Source: Candidatus Hydrogenedentota bacterium
GTDB taxonomy: Bacteria > Hydrogenedentota > Hydrogenedentia > Hydrogenedentales > CAITNO01
Direction of reading: 5' to 3'
DNA: 32,726 bases
Assembly (NCBI GenBank): GCA_012730045.1
Contig: JAAYBR010000098.1
Coordinates: 1 to 32,726 of the forward strand
Below are positions 13,598-21,893 of the stretch, in pieces. How positions within the stretch are numbered: the first letter of the stretch is position 1; every line of letters begins with the position of its first letter. A program made the position numbers and the translations under genes. The notes under the pieces were generated by a model. That model made no database searches and was not told the DNA's origin. It saw only the letters and a program-made list of their open reading frames with translations.

Positions 13598-13811
13598 GGG
13601 TATAACATCCACAGGGGACGGGGGGTGCCGCCAAACCAGACACCAGCCCGCGCCCCTACTCTTGGGATAATACCCCTTTTCGCCGGATGGTTCCACCCCG
13701 GGCCGGGCTAACACCTCCTGAACAATTATGGGGTATGATACTTCCAGCATGCCGGACGGTGGCCGGCCTCATGCCGCGGGACGCGGCAAACCCTCCCTTT
13801 GGAAACAGCCC
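13598..13811. promoter_or_regulatory. Divergent promoter region
   Basis: 214 bases separate the divergent starts at 13597 (minus) and 13812 (plus). -10-like hexamers are visible: TATTAT on the minus strand (13672-13667) and TATGAT on the plus strand (13734-13739). Neither has a convincing -35 partner, so exact promoters are not assigned. Confidence 0.35.
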
Positions 13812-14576
13812 ATGAACACGCCAAGAAACTACCTTATAGACATGGACGGGGTGCTGGTGCGGGGACGCACGGCGGTCCCCGGCGCGCAGGACTTCATCGC
13901 GCGCCTGCGCGGGCGCGACGCCAAATACCTCGTGCTGACCAACAACCCCATGTACACCCCCGCCGACCTGGCGCACCGGCTCCAGAACAGCGGGCTCGAC
14001 ATTCCCGCCGACCGCATCTTCACCTCCGCCATGGCCACGGCCCAGTTTCTGCACTGGCAGCGCCCCCGGGGCACGGCCTTCGTCATCGGCGAGAGCGGCG
14101 TGACCAGCGCGCTCCACGAGGCGGGCTACATCATCACCGACCACGCCCCGGACTACGTCGTCCTCGGCGAGACCACCTCGCTGAACTTCGAGTCCATCAC
14201 CAAGGCCATCCGGCTGATCGCCGGGGGCGCCCGCTTCATCGCCACCAACCCCGACTCCTCCGGCCCCACGGAGGACGGCATCGTGCCCGCCTGCGGGGCC
14301 ATGGCGGCGCTCATCGAGCGGGCCACGGGCCGGTCGCCCCTGTTCATCGGCAAGCCCGCGCCCCTCATGATGCGCAGCGCCATGAACCACCTCGGCGTCC
14401 ACTCCCAGAACACGGTCATGGTGGGCGACCGCATGGACACAGACATCATCGCCGGGCTTCAGGCGGGCATGGACACCATCCTGGTGCTCAGCGGCGTCAC
14501 CGCGCCCGAGGCCATAGACCGGTTCCCCTACCGCCCGACCTGGGTGCTCAACTCGGTCGCCGACATCGAAGTGTAG
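13812..14576 (+). CDS. nagD: HAD-IIA phosphatase, NagD type
   Basis: 254 residues, close to the 250 of E. coli NagD and recognisably similar along its length. It has DMDGVLV (nucleophile D10, D12), [42 protein letters not shown] and [10 protein letters not shown], covering HAD motifs I-IV with the C2a cap of NagD. Known NagD dephosphorylates nucleotides such as UMP and other small phosphates in the cytosol. The ATG at 13812 is chosen because homology begins there; the in-frame extension upstream to 13728 has no conserved content. Only 8 bases separate its stop from the MFS start, so the two are co-transcribed. Confidence 0.9.
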   Translation: MNTPRNYLIDMDGVLVRGRTAVPGAQDFIARLRGRDAKYLVLTNNPMYTPADLAHRLQNSGLDIPADRIFTSAMATAQFLHWQRPRGTAFVIGESGVTSALHEAGYIITDHAPDYVVLGETTSLNFESITKAIRLIAGGARFIATNPDSSGPTEDGIVPACGAMAALIERATGRSPLFIGKPAPLMMRSAMNHLGVHSQNTVMVGDRMDTDIIAGLQAGMDTILVLSGVTAPEAIDRFPYRPTWVLNSVADIEV

Positions 14577-14584
14577 GGGGCGCG

Positions 14585-15964
14585 ATGGTCCGCATCCCCC
14601 TCTTCGGCAGCATGCGCGAGCTCGGTCCCCCGCCGAGGTATTTCCTGCTGTTCGTCGCGGTGAACGTTGTCTCCTGGCAGAACATCGTCGGCCCCTCCAT
14701 GGTGCTGCTGGCGCGCAAGATCGGCATGCCCGAGTTCTTCGTAGGCATGATGCTCTCGTTCCTGCCCTTCACCTCCGTGCTCATGCTGCTCACCGTCCCC
14801 TGGGTGCCCCGGCTGGGACCCAAGCGCGTCATGATGTGGGCCTGGGGCCTGCGCAACATCATCTGCTGCATCGTCTTCACCCTGCCTTTGGCCCTCGCCT
14901 GGGGAAGGCCCCAGTTTTCGTGGGTTGTCTTCGGCACAGCCATCCTCGGCTTCTGCGTCATGCGCGCCCTCGGCGCGGGGGGATGGCTTCCCTGGCTCCA
15001 CGAGATCGTGCCCGCCGGCCAGCGCTCGGCCTACTTCAGCAGCGAGACCGCCGTCACCCAGGTGATCAACGTGCTCATCATGCTGGCCCAGGCCGCCCTG
15101 CTCGCGGGCGGCGACGCGGGCATAGACCGTTTCCTCGCCATCTACGCCATCGGCATCCTGATGGGTTTCTGGAGCCTTCTGTGGATGCGCCGCATTCCCG
15201 GCGGCACCGCCGTGGAGGGGATGAGCGCCGTCCGGTTCCGCGAGGAGTTTCAGACCTGCGCCGCCGCCGTGCGCGACGCCTCCTTCCTCAAATTCATGCT
15301 GGTGGCCTCCTTCGGCATCTCCAGCATGTCCTGGTTCGGCGCCGCCAATGTCATGTACATGCGCGACGTGCTGCTCCTGCCCGACAGCGCCACCATGTCC
15401 ATCAACGCCCTCTCCAGCCTCGGTGTCCTGTTCACCGTCGGATCGTGGGGCCGTTTCACCCAGCAGAACGGCAGCGGCCGCGCCATGTTCAAGAGCCTCA
15501 TCGGCCACGGCTGCGCCGTGTTCACCGTGCTGCTGCTGCCGGTCGGCTCCCCCTTGGCCGACTACGGCATGGCCGGGGTCATGGTCCTCGGCGCCGTTTT
15601 CTGCGCCGCCTTCAACGTTGCGGCCAACCGCGCCATGCTCAACCAGGTTCCGGAAACCAACCGCGTCGGCTATACCGCCGTCTGGACCGTCATCACCGCC
15701 CTCGCCCTCGGGATCACGCCCCTGCTCGCCGGCGCCGTCATCGGCGCCTGGGGCCTGCGCGGCTTCCAGACCTGCTTCGTCATTTCGTCCGCCTGGGCGG
15801 TGCTCGCGGGCATCGTCAGCCTCTGGACCGTCCACGACAGCCACCTGGTGCCTCCGTCCGTCACCGCCATGCTCAACCCCCTGCTGCCCCTGCGCACCCT
15901 CGGGCGCATCCTCTGGATCACCATCGGCCTGGATGAGAGCAACACCCGCCCCCCCTCGGAATAA
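14585..15964 (+). CDS. Major facilitator superfamily transporter
   Basis: 459 residues with about 12 hydrophobic helices and a central cytoplasmic stretch near 220-240 (RRIPGGTAVEGMSAVRFREE), the typical 6+6 MFS layout. A motif-A-like segment (VPRLGPKRVMMWAWGLRN) lies after helix 2. AGGGGG immediately precedes the ATG at 14585. Placed 8 bases after nagD, it may import or export the compound whose phosphate NagD removes, but the sequence gives no substrate. The C-terminus ends in a short hydrophilic tail. Confidence 0.85.
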   Translation: MVRIPLFGSMRELGPPPRYFLLFVAVNVVSWQNIVGPSMVLLARKIGMPEFFVGMMLSFLPFTSVLMLLTVPWVPRLGPKRVMMWAWGLRNIICCIVFTLPLALAWGRPQFSWVVFGTAILGFCVMRALGAGGWLPWLHEIVPAGQRSAYFSSETAVTQVINVLIMLAQAALLAGGDAGIDRFLAIYAIGILMGFWSLLWMRRIPGGTAVEGMSAVRFREEFQTCAAAVRDASFLKFMLVASFGISSMSWFGAANVMYMRDVLLLPDSATMSINALSSLGVLFTVGSWGRFTQQNGSGRAMFKSLIGHGCAVFTVLLLPVGSPLADYGMAGVMVLGAVFCAAFNVAANRAMLNQVPETNRVGYTAVWTVITALALGITPLLAGAVIGAWGLRGFQTCFVISSAWAVLAGIVSLWTVHDSHLVPPSVTAMLNPLLPLRTLGRILWITIGLDESNTRPPSE

Positions 15965-15980
15965 CGCGGGACGCCGATGC

Positions 15981-16009
15981 GGGGGCAGGGGATAGGGGAT
16001 AGGGGGGGG
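15981..16009 (+). other. Possible G-quadruplex tract
   Basis: Four runs of four or more G lie within 29 bases (GGGGG, GGGG, GGGG, then G8) with loops CA, ATA and ATA. It lies 17 bases after the MFS stop in the 177-base gap before the Cys-rich gene. It could fold in DNA or in the nagD-MFS mRNA tail. No function is shown. Confidence 0.5.
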
Positions 16010-16141
16010 CGCTCCCAGGCTTCCCATGATTTCCCCCCTTCCCATCTCCGGGAATAAGCGGGCGCACCGGATGTTAACCATGGTGAACGCAAGGTTCAGA
16101 GATAAACAACCGGCCGGCCACTGGCGGTCAAGGAGAGTCAA

Positions 16142-16699
16142 ATGAGCGAAAACAAACAAACCCCTGAGGTTGTGGAAGAATCCCCCAAGGGCGGCTGCGG
16201 ATGCAACTGTTCCTGCGGCGGCGAGTCGGAGGATGCGCCGTATGTCTGGGAAAACCAGGCGTCGCCCAAACCGCCCAAGAAGACGGGGCGCAGCCTCCTG
16301 CTGATCCTGTTGCTCGGCATGCTGTTTGCGGGCGGTCTCAGCATGGCCACCGCCATGGCCGGCGACGGTTCGGCCACGGCCGGAACGTCCTGCGAGGGCA
16401 GTGCCTGCCCCGTCATGCGTCTGAAAGAGGCGGTGTTCCCGTCGAAGGCCTCCTGCGGTGACCAGGAAGGCAAGAGCTGCGGCGAGAAAGTCGGCGCCTG
16501 CCCCGTGAGCGGCGCGTCCTCGGAAGCCGCGCCGGCGTCAGGAGAGGCGAAACTCCACGAAACCGCCGCGCCCCGCGTGGACGCGTCGGTGCAGGCGCAG
16601 ACCGTGAGCGCCGCCCTGGCCTCCTCCACAACGGAATGCCCGGCGGACAAGAGCACCTGCTGCAAGGGCAAGAGCTGCGGCGGGAAAGACAAGAAATAA
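16142..16699 (+). CDS. Cysteine-rich single-pass membrane protein
   Basis: 185 residues; GGAG lies about 7 bases before the ATG. A short N-terminal cytosolic segment carries GGCGCNCSCGG (four Cys in seven residues). A hydrophobic helix lies at about 52-77. The outer part has C-rich knots: SCEGSAC, SCGDQEGKSCGEKVGAC and ECPADKSTCCKGKSCGG. I count 13 Cys in all, four before and nine after the helix. The pattern suggests metal or cluster binding, or disulphides outside, but no known family is recognised. It stands alone between a G-rich gap and a shared terminator. Confidence 0.75.
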   Translation: MSENKQTPEVVEESPKGGCGCNCSCGGESEDAPYVWENQASPKPPKKTGRSLLLILLLGMLFAGGLSMATAMAGDGSATAGTSCEGSACPVMRLKEAVFPSKASCGDQEGKSCGEKVGACPVSGASSEAAPASGEAKLHETAAPRVDASVQAQTVSAALASSTTECPADKSTCCKGKSCGGKDKK

Positions 16700-16762
16700 C
16701 CGGCCGACCCCCGACGGCCTGAAACGAAGACCTCCTCCCTGGTGATGTGACCCATCCCCTGG

Positions 16763-16795
16763 AAATGCCGGAGCGGACCCTTCGCTCCGGCATTT
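16763..16795. terminator. Bidirectional hairpin between convergent genes
   Basis: A perfect 13-bp stem (16763-16775 with 16783-16795, 7-base loop) has an A-run on its 5' side and TTT on its 3' side. It lies between the stop of the Cys-rich gene and the stop of the GatB/YqeY gene at 16800, so it can serve both. Confidence 0.7.
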
Positions 16796-16799
16796 CTCC

Positions 16800-17246
16800 T
16801 TATTGCCCCAGCGCCTTCTTGCAGAGTTCCATGAGCATCCGCCCGTCGGCCAGGTCGCCCAGCTCCTTCTTCAGCGCTCCGGTGAGTTTCCCGGCGTGGT
16901 TAACCTCGGGGTGCTCCGCAAGATAGGCCCGGATGCGCGCCTCGAGGTCGGCCTCGCCGAGCTGCACCGGCAGGAACTCCTCAATGATGGCGATTTCCTG
17001 CTCCAGCTGCTCCACCATTTCCAGGCGGTTCACCTGCCGGAAGGTCTCCATGCTCTGCTGGCGCTTCTTCACCTCGGCGCGCAGGGCGGCGACCGCCTCC
17101 TCGTCGCTGACGCCGTCGGCGTGGGGCGACTCCTTCTCCTTGAGCAGCAGCGCCCCCTTCGCCATGCGCAGGGTCTCCGTGCGCAGGGTGTTCCGGTCCT
17201 TCGTCGCCTGCTTGATGCCTTCCTGAATGCGCTCGCGAATGGTCAT
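16800..17246 (-). CDS. GatB/YqeY domain protein
   Basis: 148 residues, the normal length of stand-alone YqeY proteins. It begins MTIRERIQEGIKQATK and has LRMAKGALLLKEKE, EEVKKRQQSMETFRQ, EIAIIEEFLPVQL and the C-terminal KLTGALKKEL..ADGRML. These match the helical tRNA-binding-like tail shared with amidotransferase subunit GatB. The stand-alone protein has no settled function; a role with tRNA or amidation is inferred from the domain only. AGGAGG lies 7 bases before the ATG at 17246, which settles the start. It is divergent from the methyltransferase (104-base gap). Confidence 0.9.
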   Translation of the reverse strand: MTIRERIQEGIKQATKDRNTLRTETLRMAKGALLLKEKESPHADGVSDEEAVAALRAEVKKRQQSMETFRQVNRLEMVEQLEQEIAIIEEFLPVQLGEADLEARIRAYLAEHPEVNHAGKLTGALKKELGDLADGRMLMELCKKALGQ

Positions 17247-17350
17247 GATGGGGCCTCCTTGCCCGTGCCGGGGACATGCTCCCCGCGCGGGGGATATGCT
17301 ACCCTGTTCCGCGCGGCCGCCGCAAAGAAACGGCAAAGAGGAGACGACCG

Positions 17351-18100
17351 ATGGAACTGCCTCCCATGTTTTTCGAGGTGCACCGCGACATGCCGCGCCA
17401 GGGCCCCGGGTCCGACGATTCCACCCTCCGGGCCCTGCGCCTGGCCGGGCCGCTCCCCACAGCCCCGGACATCCTGGACATCGGCTGCGGCCCCGGCGCG
17501 CAGACGCTCTGCCTGGCCCGCGCCACCGGCGGCCTTGTCACGGCGGTGGACACCCATCAGCCTTTCCTCGACGATCTGGCGGCCAGGGCCGCCGAGGCCG
17601 GCCTGTCCGAAAAGATCATTCCCCGCAACCAGTCCATGTGTGCCCTGGCCGACCCGGACGGCGCCTACGATGTGGTCTGGTCCGAGGGCGCCGTGTACTT
17701 CATGGGTTTCGAGGCGGGGGCGGGCGCCTGGCGCCGCCTGCTGCGGCCCGGCGGCGTGCTGGGCCTGAGCGAGGCTGTCTGGCTGACGGACACCCCGCCC
17801 GCGGAAGCCCGCGCCTTCTGGGATTCGGAATACCCCGCCATCACCTCCGTCGGGGAAAACCTCGACCTGCTGGCCCGTTCGGGCTACCGGGTCCTCGGGC
17901 ATTTCATCCTGCCCTCCTCCGACTGGATGGACGGATACTACCTGCCCATCCGCGCGCGGCTGGCCATCCTGCGTCCGCTCCACGCCGGGAATCCCGGGGC
18001 GCAGGAGGTCTTCGCCCTGGAAGAGCGCGAAATCCGCATGTACGAGGAGCACGGCGACAGCTACGGCTACGCGTTCTTTGTCGCCCGCCGCGACGACTGA
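17351..18100 (+). CDS. Class I SAM-dependent methyltransferase
   Basis: 249 residues from the ATG at 17351 (GAGGAG about 7 bases upstream). The SAM-binding motif I, LDIGCGPGAQT, is at about 42-52. An acidic residue after beta-2 follows (VTAVDTHQPFLDDL), then a motif-IV-like region (YDVVWSEGAVYFMGF) and LLRPGGVLGLSE. This is the layout of Methyltransf_11/25 enzymes on small molecules. The C-terminal 80 residues (SDWMDGYYLPI ... REIRMYEEHGDSYGYAFFVARR) resemble UbiE/arsenite-type small-molecule methyltransferases. The substrate cannot be told. It is a single gene with no operon partner. Confidence 0.88.
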   Translation: MELPPMFFEVHRDMPRQGPGSDDSTLRALRLAGPLPTAPDILDIGCGPGAQTLCLARATGGLVTAVDTHQPFLDDLAARAAEAGLSEKIIPRNQSMCALADPDGAYDVVWSEGAVYFMGFEAGAGAWRRLLRPGGVLGLSEAVWLTDTPPAEARAFWDSEYPAITSVGENLDLLARSGYRVLGHFILPSSDWMDGYYLPIRARLAILRPLHAGNPGAQEVFALEEREIRMYEEHGDSYGYAFFVARRDD

Positions 18101-18286
18101 TCCCCGGCCTTTCCATGCCCTCATAGCCCCGGCATAGGCGCGCCGTTCCCCGCCGCGCAAATCAAAGCCCCGGCATCGAATAGTCATTCACCGGGCAAAG
18201 TACTTTTTCGCGCGTCCCCCCGCACACTCTCCGCGCAACACCAACCTGCGGACCGTTTGCGGCCCGCCAACACGGGGAGACGCGCG

Positions 18287-18679
18287 ATGAAGCACGCCGG
18301 AGACTATGAGGACGCACTGGAGAAGGACGAGAGCCGGGGGAACCGCCTGGGGGTGCCTGTGGCGCCGGAGCGGCTGCGGGACCTGCCCGCGTCGCGGGCC
18401 ATGTGGTACGAGAGCGACGAGGACCTGCGCGAGCGCCTCGCGGCGGGAAAGGTGCGGGAGCGCCGCCTGCGCTGGGTGCGCGCGGCGCTGGCGCTGCTGT
18501 GCACGCCCCGCGAGCAGGCCTGCGTGCGGTTCTATTACTTCGGGGGGCTCGACATGCGGAGCGCCGCGGCGCGGGCGGGCACCAGCCCCGCGACGGCCTG
18601 CCGCGACCTGCGCTCGGCGGTGGCCAAGCTGCGGGAGGCGGCGCGGGCCCTTCCGAAGGACCACTTCGATGGGGAATGA
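18287..18679 (+). CDS. Small HTH protein resembling sigma factor region 4
   Basis: 130 residues from the ATG at 18287, supported by GGGGAG 7 bases upstream. The C-terminal half (LLCTPREQACVRFYYFGGLDMRSAAARAGTSPATACRDLRSAVAKL) reads like a sigma-70 region-4 helix-turn-helix. The helix 'REQACVRFYYF' parallels the usual 'REREVLLLRYFEG', and the recognition helix is near TSPATACRDL. There is no region 2, so it cannot be a complete sigma factor. It could be an anti-terminator or transcription accessory, or a remnant. Residues 1-75 are charged and helical. Its stop is 7 bases from the stop of the convergent nucleotidyltransferase. The 186 bases upstream show no clear promoter. Confidence 0.7.
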   Translation: MKHAGDYEDALEKDESRGNRLGVPVAPERLRDLPASRAMWYESDEDLRERLAAGKVRERRLRWVRAALALLCTPREQACVRFYYFGGLDMRSAAARAGTSPATACRDLRSAVAKLREAARALPKDHFDGE

Positions 18680-18686
18680 AAAGGGG

Positions 18687-19625
18687 TCAGGCCTGGAGGC
18701 GGGCGGTCCGCGTGATGACCATGTCCGACAGGTCGGCCCCGTCATCCAGCACCGCGCCCGGCATGACCACGCAGCGCTCCAGCCGCGCGGGCCGCCGGAT
18801 TTCCACCCCGTCGCCCAGCACCGTCTCGACCAGCTCGGTCCCCGGCGCGATGCGGCAGCCCCCGCCGGTGAGCGAGGGGACCCCGAGCGCGGCCAGCCGG
18901 CGGCGGGAGCAGGCGACCAGGTCGCCGATGTAGGTGAGGTTCATGTCCCACGCCACCACCGGCACGGCGCGCACCTCCAAATCGAGGTCCACGAGGATCT
19001 GGATCGAGTCCGTCAGCTCGTACTCGTCGCGCAGGGACGTGCGCGGGGTCCGCCGGATCGCGTCGAAGATGTGGAGGCTGAACAGGTACAGGCCGCAGCC
19101 CTTGAGCATGCTCTCGACGAAGCGCGGCTTTTCGATGACCCGCAGGACACGCCCGTCGCCGTCCGTGCGCACGCTGAAATTGCGGCGCACCGCCTCCACG
19201 TCCGTCTCCTCCCGCACGGCCAGCGCGGCCGCCGCGCCGCGCGCCTCGAACTCCGCCACCAGACGCTCCGGCCGGTCCATCTCGAAGAAGATGTCGCCGA
19301 GGAAGAGCAGGAAGGGGCGGTCCACAAGCGTTTCCAGCTGGCCGACGGCGTGGGCGAGGCCCAGCCGCTTCTCCTGCTCCACATAGCGCAGGCGCACGCC
19401 GAAGGCGGACCCGTCCCCCAGCGCGGCGGTGATGCGGTGGCCCAGATGGCCGATGACCACGAGGATGTCCGTGACGCCCAGCGCCCGCAGGTGCTCGATC
19501 TGGTAGACGAGCAGGGGCTTGTTGCAGACCGGCGCGACGGGCTTGGGCACCTCCTCGCCGAAGGGGCCCATGCGCGAGCCGTGGCCCGCCGCCAGAATCA
19601 CGCCCAGGTACTTGCCGTCCGGCAT
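18687..19625 (-). CDS. Sugar-1-phosphate nucleotidyltransferase with short left-handed beta-helix tail
   Basis: 312 residues. The NTP-binding signature LAAGHGSRM is at 11-19, with K28-P29 after it (EVPKPV). LGDIFFEMD supplies the metal-binding Asp, and EKPRF and DEYELTDSIQ match the sugar-binding side. The last ~60 residues (GGGCRIAPGTELVETVLGDGVEIRRPARLERCVVMPGAVLDDGA) are hexapeptide-type turns as in GlmU/ManC-like enzymes. It should make an NDP-sugar from NTP and sugar-1-phosphate in the cytosol; the sugar is not determined. Its ATG (19625-19623) overlaps the TGA of the macro-domain gene by one base, so the two are translationally coupled. Confidence 0.88.
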   Translation of the reverse strand: MPDGKYLGVILAAGHGSRMGPFGEEVPKPVAPVCNKPLLVYQIEHLRALGVTDILVVIGHLGHRITAALGDGSAFGVRLRYVEQEKRLGLAHAVGQLETLVDRPFLLFLGDIFFEMDRPERLVAEFEARGAAAALAVREETDVEAVRRNFSVRTDGDGRVLRVIEKPRFVESMLKGCGLYLFSLHIFDAIRRTPRTSLRDEYELTDSIQILVDLDLEVRAVPVVAWDMNLTYIGDLVACSRRRLAALGVPSLTGGGCRIAPGTELVETVLGDGVEIRRPARLERCVVMPGAVLDDGADLSDMVITRTARLQA

Positions 19626-20191
19626 CACTCCTCCTCGTTTGCGGGCGGGGCCGCCGCCTCGGGCAGACCGGCCAGCGCCGCGCGGAACGCCCGCAGCACG
19701 TCCGGGGCAAACAGCAGGAAGCGGACCTTCTTCAGGCCGGGACGCTTCCGCAGGAAGTCCGCCGTCGTTCCCAGCGCGACGCGCGCGGCCTCCTCCGGGG
19801 GATACCCGTAGACCCCGCAGCTGACGGCGGGAAACGACACCGTCTCCAGCCCGTGCTCCAGCGCCAGCCGGAGGCACTTCTCATGGCACGACGCCAGCAT
19901 CTCCGCCTCGCGGCCCCGCCCGTCGCGGTAGACCGGGCCCACCGTGTGGATCACATGCCGCGCCGGGAGATTGTGGCCTTTGGTGATCTTTGCGTCCCCC
20001 GTGGCGCATCCGCCCAGCGTGCGGCACTCCTCGAAGAGTCCCGGCCCGGCGGCCCGGTGGATCGCGCCGTCCACGCCGCCCCCCCCCAGCAGCGTGCTGT
20101 TCGCCGCGTTCACGATGGCGTCCACCCGCTCCCGCGTGATGTCGCCCGCCGCCAGTTCCAGCACCGCGCCGTTGATGACCACCGCGTCCAT
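19625..20191 (-). CDS. Macro-domain ADP-ribose hydrolase (YmdB/O-acetyl-ADP-ribose deacetylase type)
   Basis: 188 residues. It has [24 protein letters not shown] (N28 and N31, glycine-rich loop at 36-40), [22 protein letters not shown] and [13 protein letters not shown]. These are the full set for MacroD-type macro domains, which remove acetyl from O-acetyl-ADP-ribose or ADP-ribose from proteins. The tail ([12 protein letters not shown]) is low-complexity. The start at 20191 follows GGAAAGGG. Coupling to a nucleotidyltransferase suggests a nucleotide-sugar or ADP-ribose repair setting, but that is only inference from position. Confidence 0.92.
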   Translation of the reverse strand: MDAVVINGAVLELAAGDITRERVDAIVNAANSTLLGGGGVDGAIHRAAGPGLFEECRTLGGCATGDAKITKGHNLPARHVIHTVGPVYRDGRGREAEMLASCHEKCLRLALEHGLETVSFPAVSCGVYGYPPEEAARVALGTTADFLRKRPGLKKVRFLLFAPDVLRAFRAALAGLPEAAAPPANEEE

Positions 20192-20293
20192 GATGCGCCC
20201 TTTCCATGCCGCCGCGGACATTGTGGGCCAAACCCCCGCGCCCGCGCAAGCGGGAGGGGAATGGCCGCAGGAAAAGCGCACCCCCCGGGAGGC

Positions 20294-20381
20294 ATGGACA
20301 GGATGGACAACATGGACAGGATGGACAACATGGACAGGATGGACAACATGGACAGGATGGACAACATGGACAGGATGGACT
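20294..20381. repeat. 18-bp minisatellite (four full units and one partial)
   Basis: Units ATGGACAGGATGGACAAC start at 20294, 20312, 20330 and 20348, with a partial unit to 20381. Each unit is two 9-mers, ATGGACAGG and ATGGACAAC. There are no spacers, so it is not CRISPR. It lies in the 239-base gap between the FG-GAP gene and the macro-domain gene, both on the minus strand. Confidence 0.95.
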
Positions 20382-20383
20382 TT

Positions 20384-20423
20384 GTCCGTGAGGGTCCGTG
20401 CAAGTCCGTGCTGGTCCGTGCTC
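20384..20423. repeat. 10-bp tandem repeat GTCCGTGnnn, four units
   Basis: GTCCGTG recurs at 20384, 20394, 20404 and 20414 with a 10-base period, directly after the 18-bp array and only 8 bases before the FG-GAP stop at 20431. On the other strand the unit contains CACGGAC, sharing GGAC with the adjoining array. Confidence 0.85.
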
Positions 20424-20430
20424 CCCGGCC

Positions 20431-21804
20431 CTAGAACAGCACCACGTCCACCCGTTTCGCGTTCTTGCCGCCGGGGTGGAAGAGGAGAATGTCCTCCGCC
20501 GGGTTGCCGTTGAGGGACGCGGGTTCGGCGATGCCGAAACTGGGCACCTCCACGGAGGCGCAGGGCTTGGAGGCGAGAAACTGTTTCTCCTCCCCCGCGC
20601 GGACCACCAGGGTGTCTGCGGACTTCCCGTAGGCCACGTCCAGCCGGCCGTCGCCGGTGAAGTCGCCGAAGGTGTAGGCCACGCGCTCGCGGCCCTCCGG
20701 CGCGTCCATCGTGAGGTTGGTGGAGAAGGTGGGCTTCTTTCCGAAGTCCGTCCCGTTGAACAGGTACACCTCGGAGTGGATGGCGATCTTGCCGCGCACG
20801 AAGTAGTTGATGAAGTTGGTCACGCCCAGGGGAATGCTGATCTGGACGATGTCCTGCCGCCCGTCGCCGTCCACGTCCTTGAGCACCGGCGCGGACACGC
20901 CGCCTTTGAATGTGAACTCCGCCGCCGGCGTTTCCGGGTAGGTGAAAGGCTTCTCCGCGAGGTAGACATGCGTCTTGGCGACCATTTTCACCGTGCCCTT
21001 CACCTGCGTCACCACCAGGTCGGGCAGGCCGTTTCCGGAGATGTCCTCCATGGCCGTGTGGGCGTCCCACTTCTCGTCCAGCGTCATGGGCACCTTGAAC
21101 CGGTGCGTCTCTTTCCACCCCTCACCGGAGGCGAAGTCGGCGTACTCGTCGCTGAGAAACGCGAGGGCTTTCACCCTCTCCCCGGGCAGGGTGAACGGGT
21201 GGACCGCCGGAAGCCGGTGGGTGATGTGCGTGGACTCATAGCGGCGGATTTCGCTGCGCACGTCGCAGGCGACCGTGGCCACCGGGCCGTCCAGCCGCTG
21301 CAGGAGCAGCCCCGACGGCGACGGGATCAGCCAGACATCCCGCCCGTCGCCCAGCAGGTCCACGGCGGCTTTCTTGAGGAAGACAGGCTCCCGCGAGCCG
21401 CAGGGAAGGAGGGAGGGGAAGCGCGCCCCGCCGGTCTTCTCAAACGCGCCGTTGCGGAACCCGTGGACCGTCGCGCCGTAGGCGTCCAGCACGACCACCT
21501 CCTTGGGCGGCGTCCCGTCGCACTCCGCCAGCAGGACGGCGCCGGACATCTCCGGCAGGGGGAGGGTGGCGCTGGGCGAGGCGGGATAGCCCCCGGCCTC
21601 ATCGGCGAGGAAGAGCAGGACCTCCTTGTCCAGGGGCGACGCCTCCTCGTCCGAGCAGAGGAGCAGCACGTCCGTCCGGCCGTCCCCGTTCATGTCCCCC
21701 TTTTCCACGTCCCACACATTGACCCTGGCCGACAGGGCGAAAACCTGCGGGGATTCCCCGGCCGCGCCGAGCAGCGCGGCGAGCAAAAGACATGCGCACC
21801 CCAT
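20431..21804 (-). CDS. Secreted FG-GAP/VCBS-repeat protein
   Basis: 457 residues with a short signal peptide ([17 protein letters not shown]). FG-GAP-type Ca-binding loops occur at DMNGDGRTD (near residue 37), [18 protein letters not shown] and DFTGDGRLD. Spacing of the blades suggests a beta-propeller of six or seven blades. Such proteins are exported and often bind ligands or carbohydrates; no catalytic motif is seen. C4 in the signal could in principle make it a lipoprotein, but there is no LxGC box. AGGAG stands about 8 bases before the ATG at 21804. It has its own promoter candidate. Confidence 0.85.
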   Translation of the reverse strand: MGCACLLLAALLGAAGESPQVFALSARVNVWDVEKGDMNGDGRTDVLLLCSDEEASPLDKEVLLFLADEAGGYPASPSATLPLPEMSGAVLLAECDGTPPKEVVVLDAYGATVHGFRNGAFEKTGGARFPSLLPCGSREPVFLKKAAVDLLGDGRDVWLIPSPSGLLLQRLDGPVATVACDVRSEIRRYESTHITHRLPAVHPFTLPGERVKALAFLSDEYADFASGEGWKETHRFKVPMTLDEKWDAHTAMEDISGNGLPDLVVTQVKGTVKMVAKTHVYLAEKPFTYPETPAAEFTFKGGVSAPVLKDVDGDGRQDIVQISIPLGVTNFINYFVRGKIAIHSEVYLFNGTDFGKKPTFSTNLTMDAPEGRERVAYTFGDFTGDGRLDVAYGKSADTLVVRAGEEKQFLASKPCASVEVPSFGIAEPASLNGNPAEDILLFHPGGKNAKRVDVVLF

Positions 21805-21857
21805 GGGAACGTCTCCTGGCGGTTGTTACAGGCGTCCGCGGGGCGGACGGCACCGCC

Positions 21858-21886
21858 ATAATACCCGATTCCCCCGCGACCGTCAC
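21858..21886 (-). promoter_or_regulatory. Promoter candidate for the FG-GAP gene
   Basis: On the minus strand GTGACG (21886-21881, 4/6) and TATTAT (21863-21858, 5/6) are separated by exactly 17 bases. Start of transcription would be near 21851, 47 bases before the ATG. The -35 lies inside the loop of a small hairpin. Confidence 0.4.
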
Positions 21887-21893
21887 GCGGGGG
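21871..21893 (-). terminator. Hairpin abutting the stop of the Pro-rich protein
   Basis: An 8-bp stem (21871-21878 with 21886-21893, 7-base loop) begins on the base after the TGA at 21896-21894. Only an AT-rich patch follows, so it is at best a weak terminator. Confidence 0.35.

Noticed and set aside
13074-13643. In-frame extension of the SDR upstream of 13073
   Set aside because: The extension overlaps the small membrane gene in another frame, and the SDR motif starts right after the ATG at 13073, which has a good ribosome site.
14528-16159. Minus-strand ORF of 543 codons
   Set aside because: Antisense to the MFS gene; acidic/His/Gly-rich shadow translation.
20294-20423. CRISPR-like array
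   Set aside because: Units are directly adjacent with no spacers and too short; it is a minisatellite.
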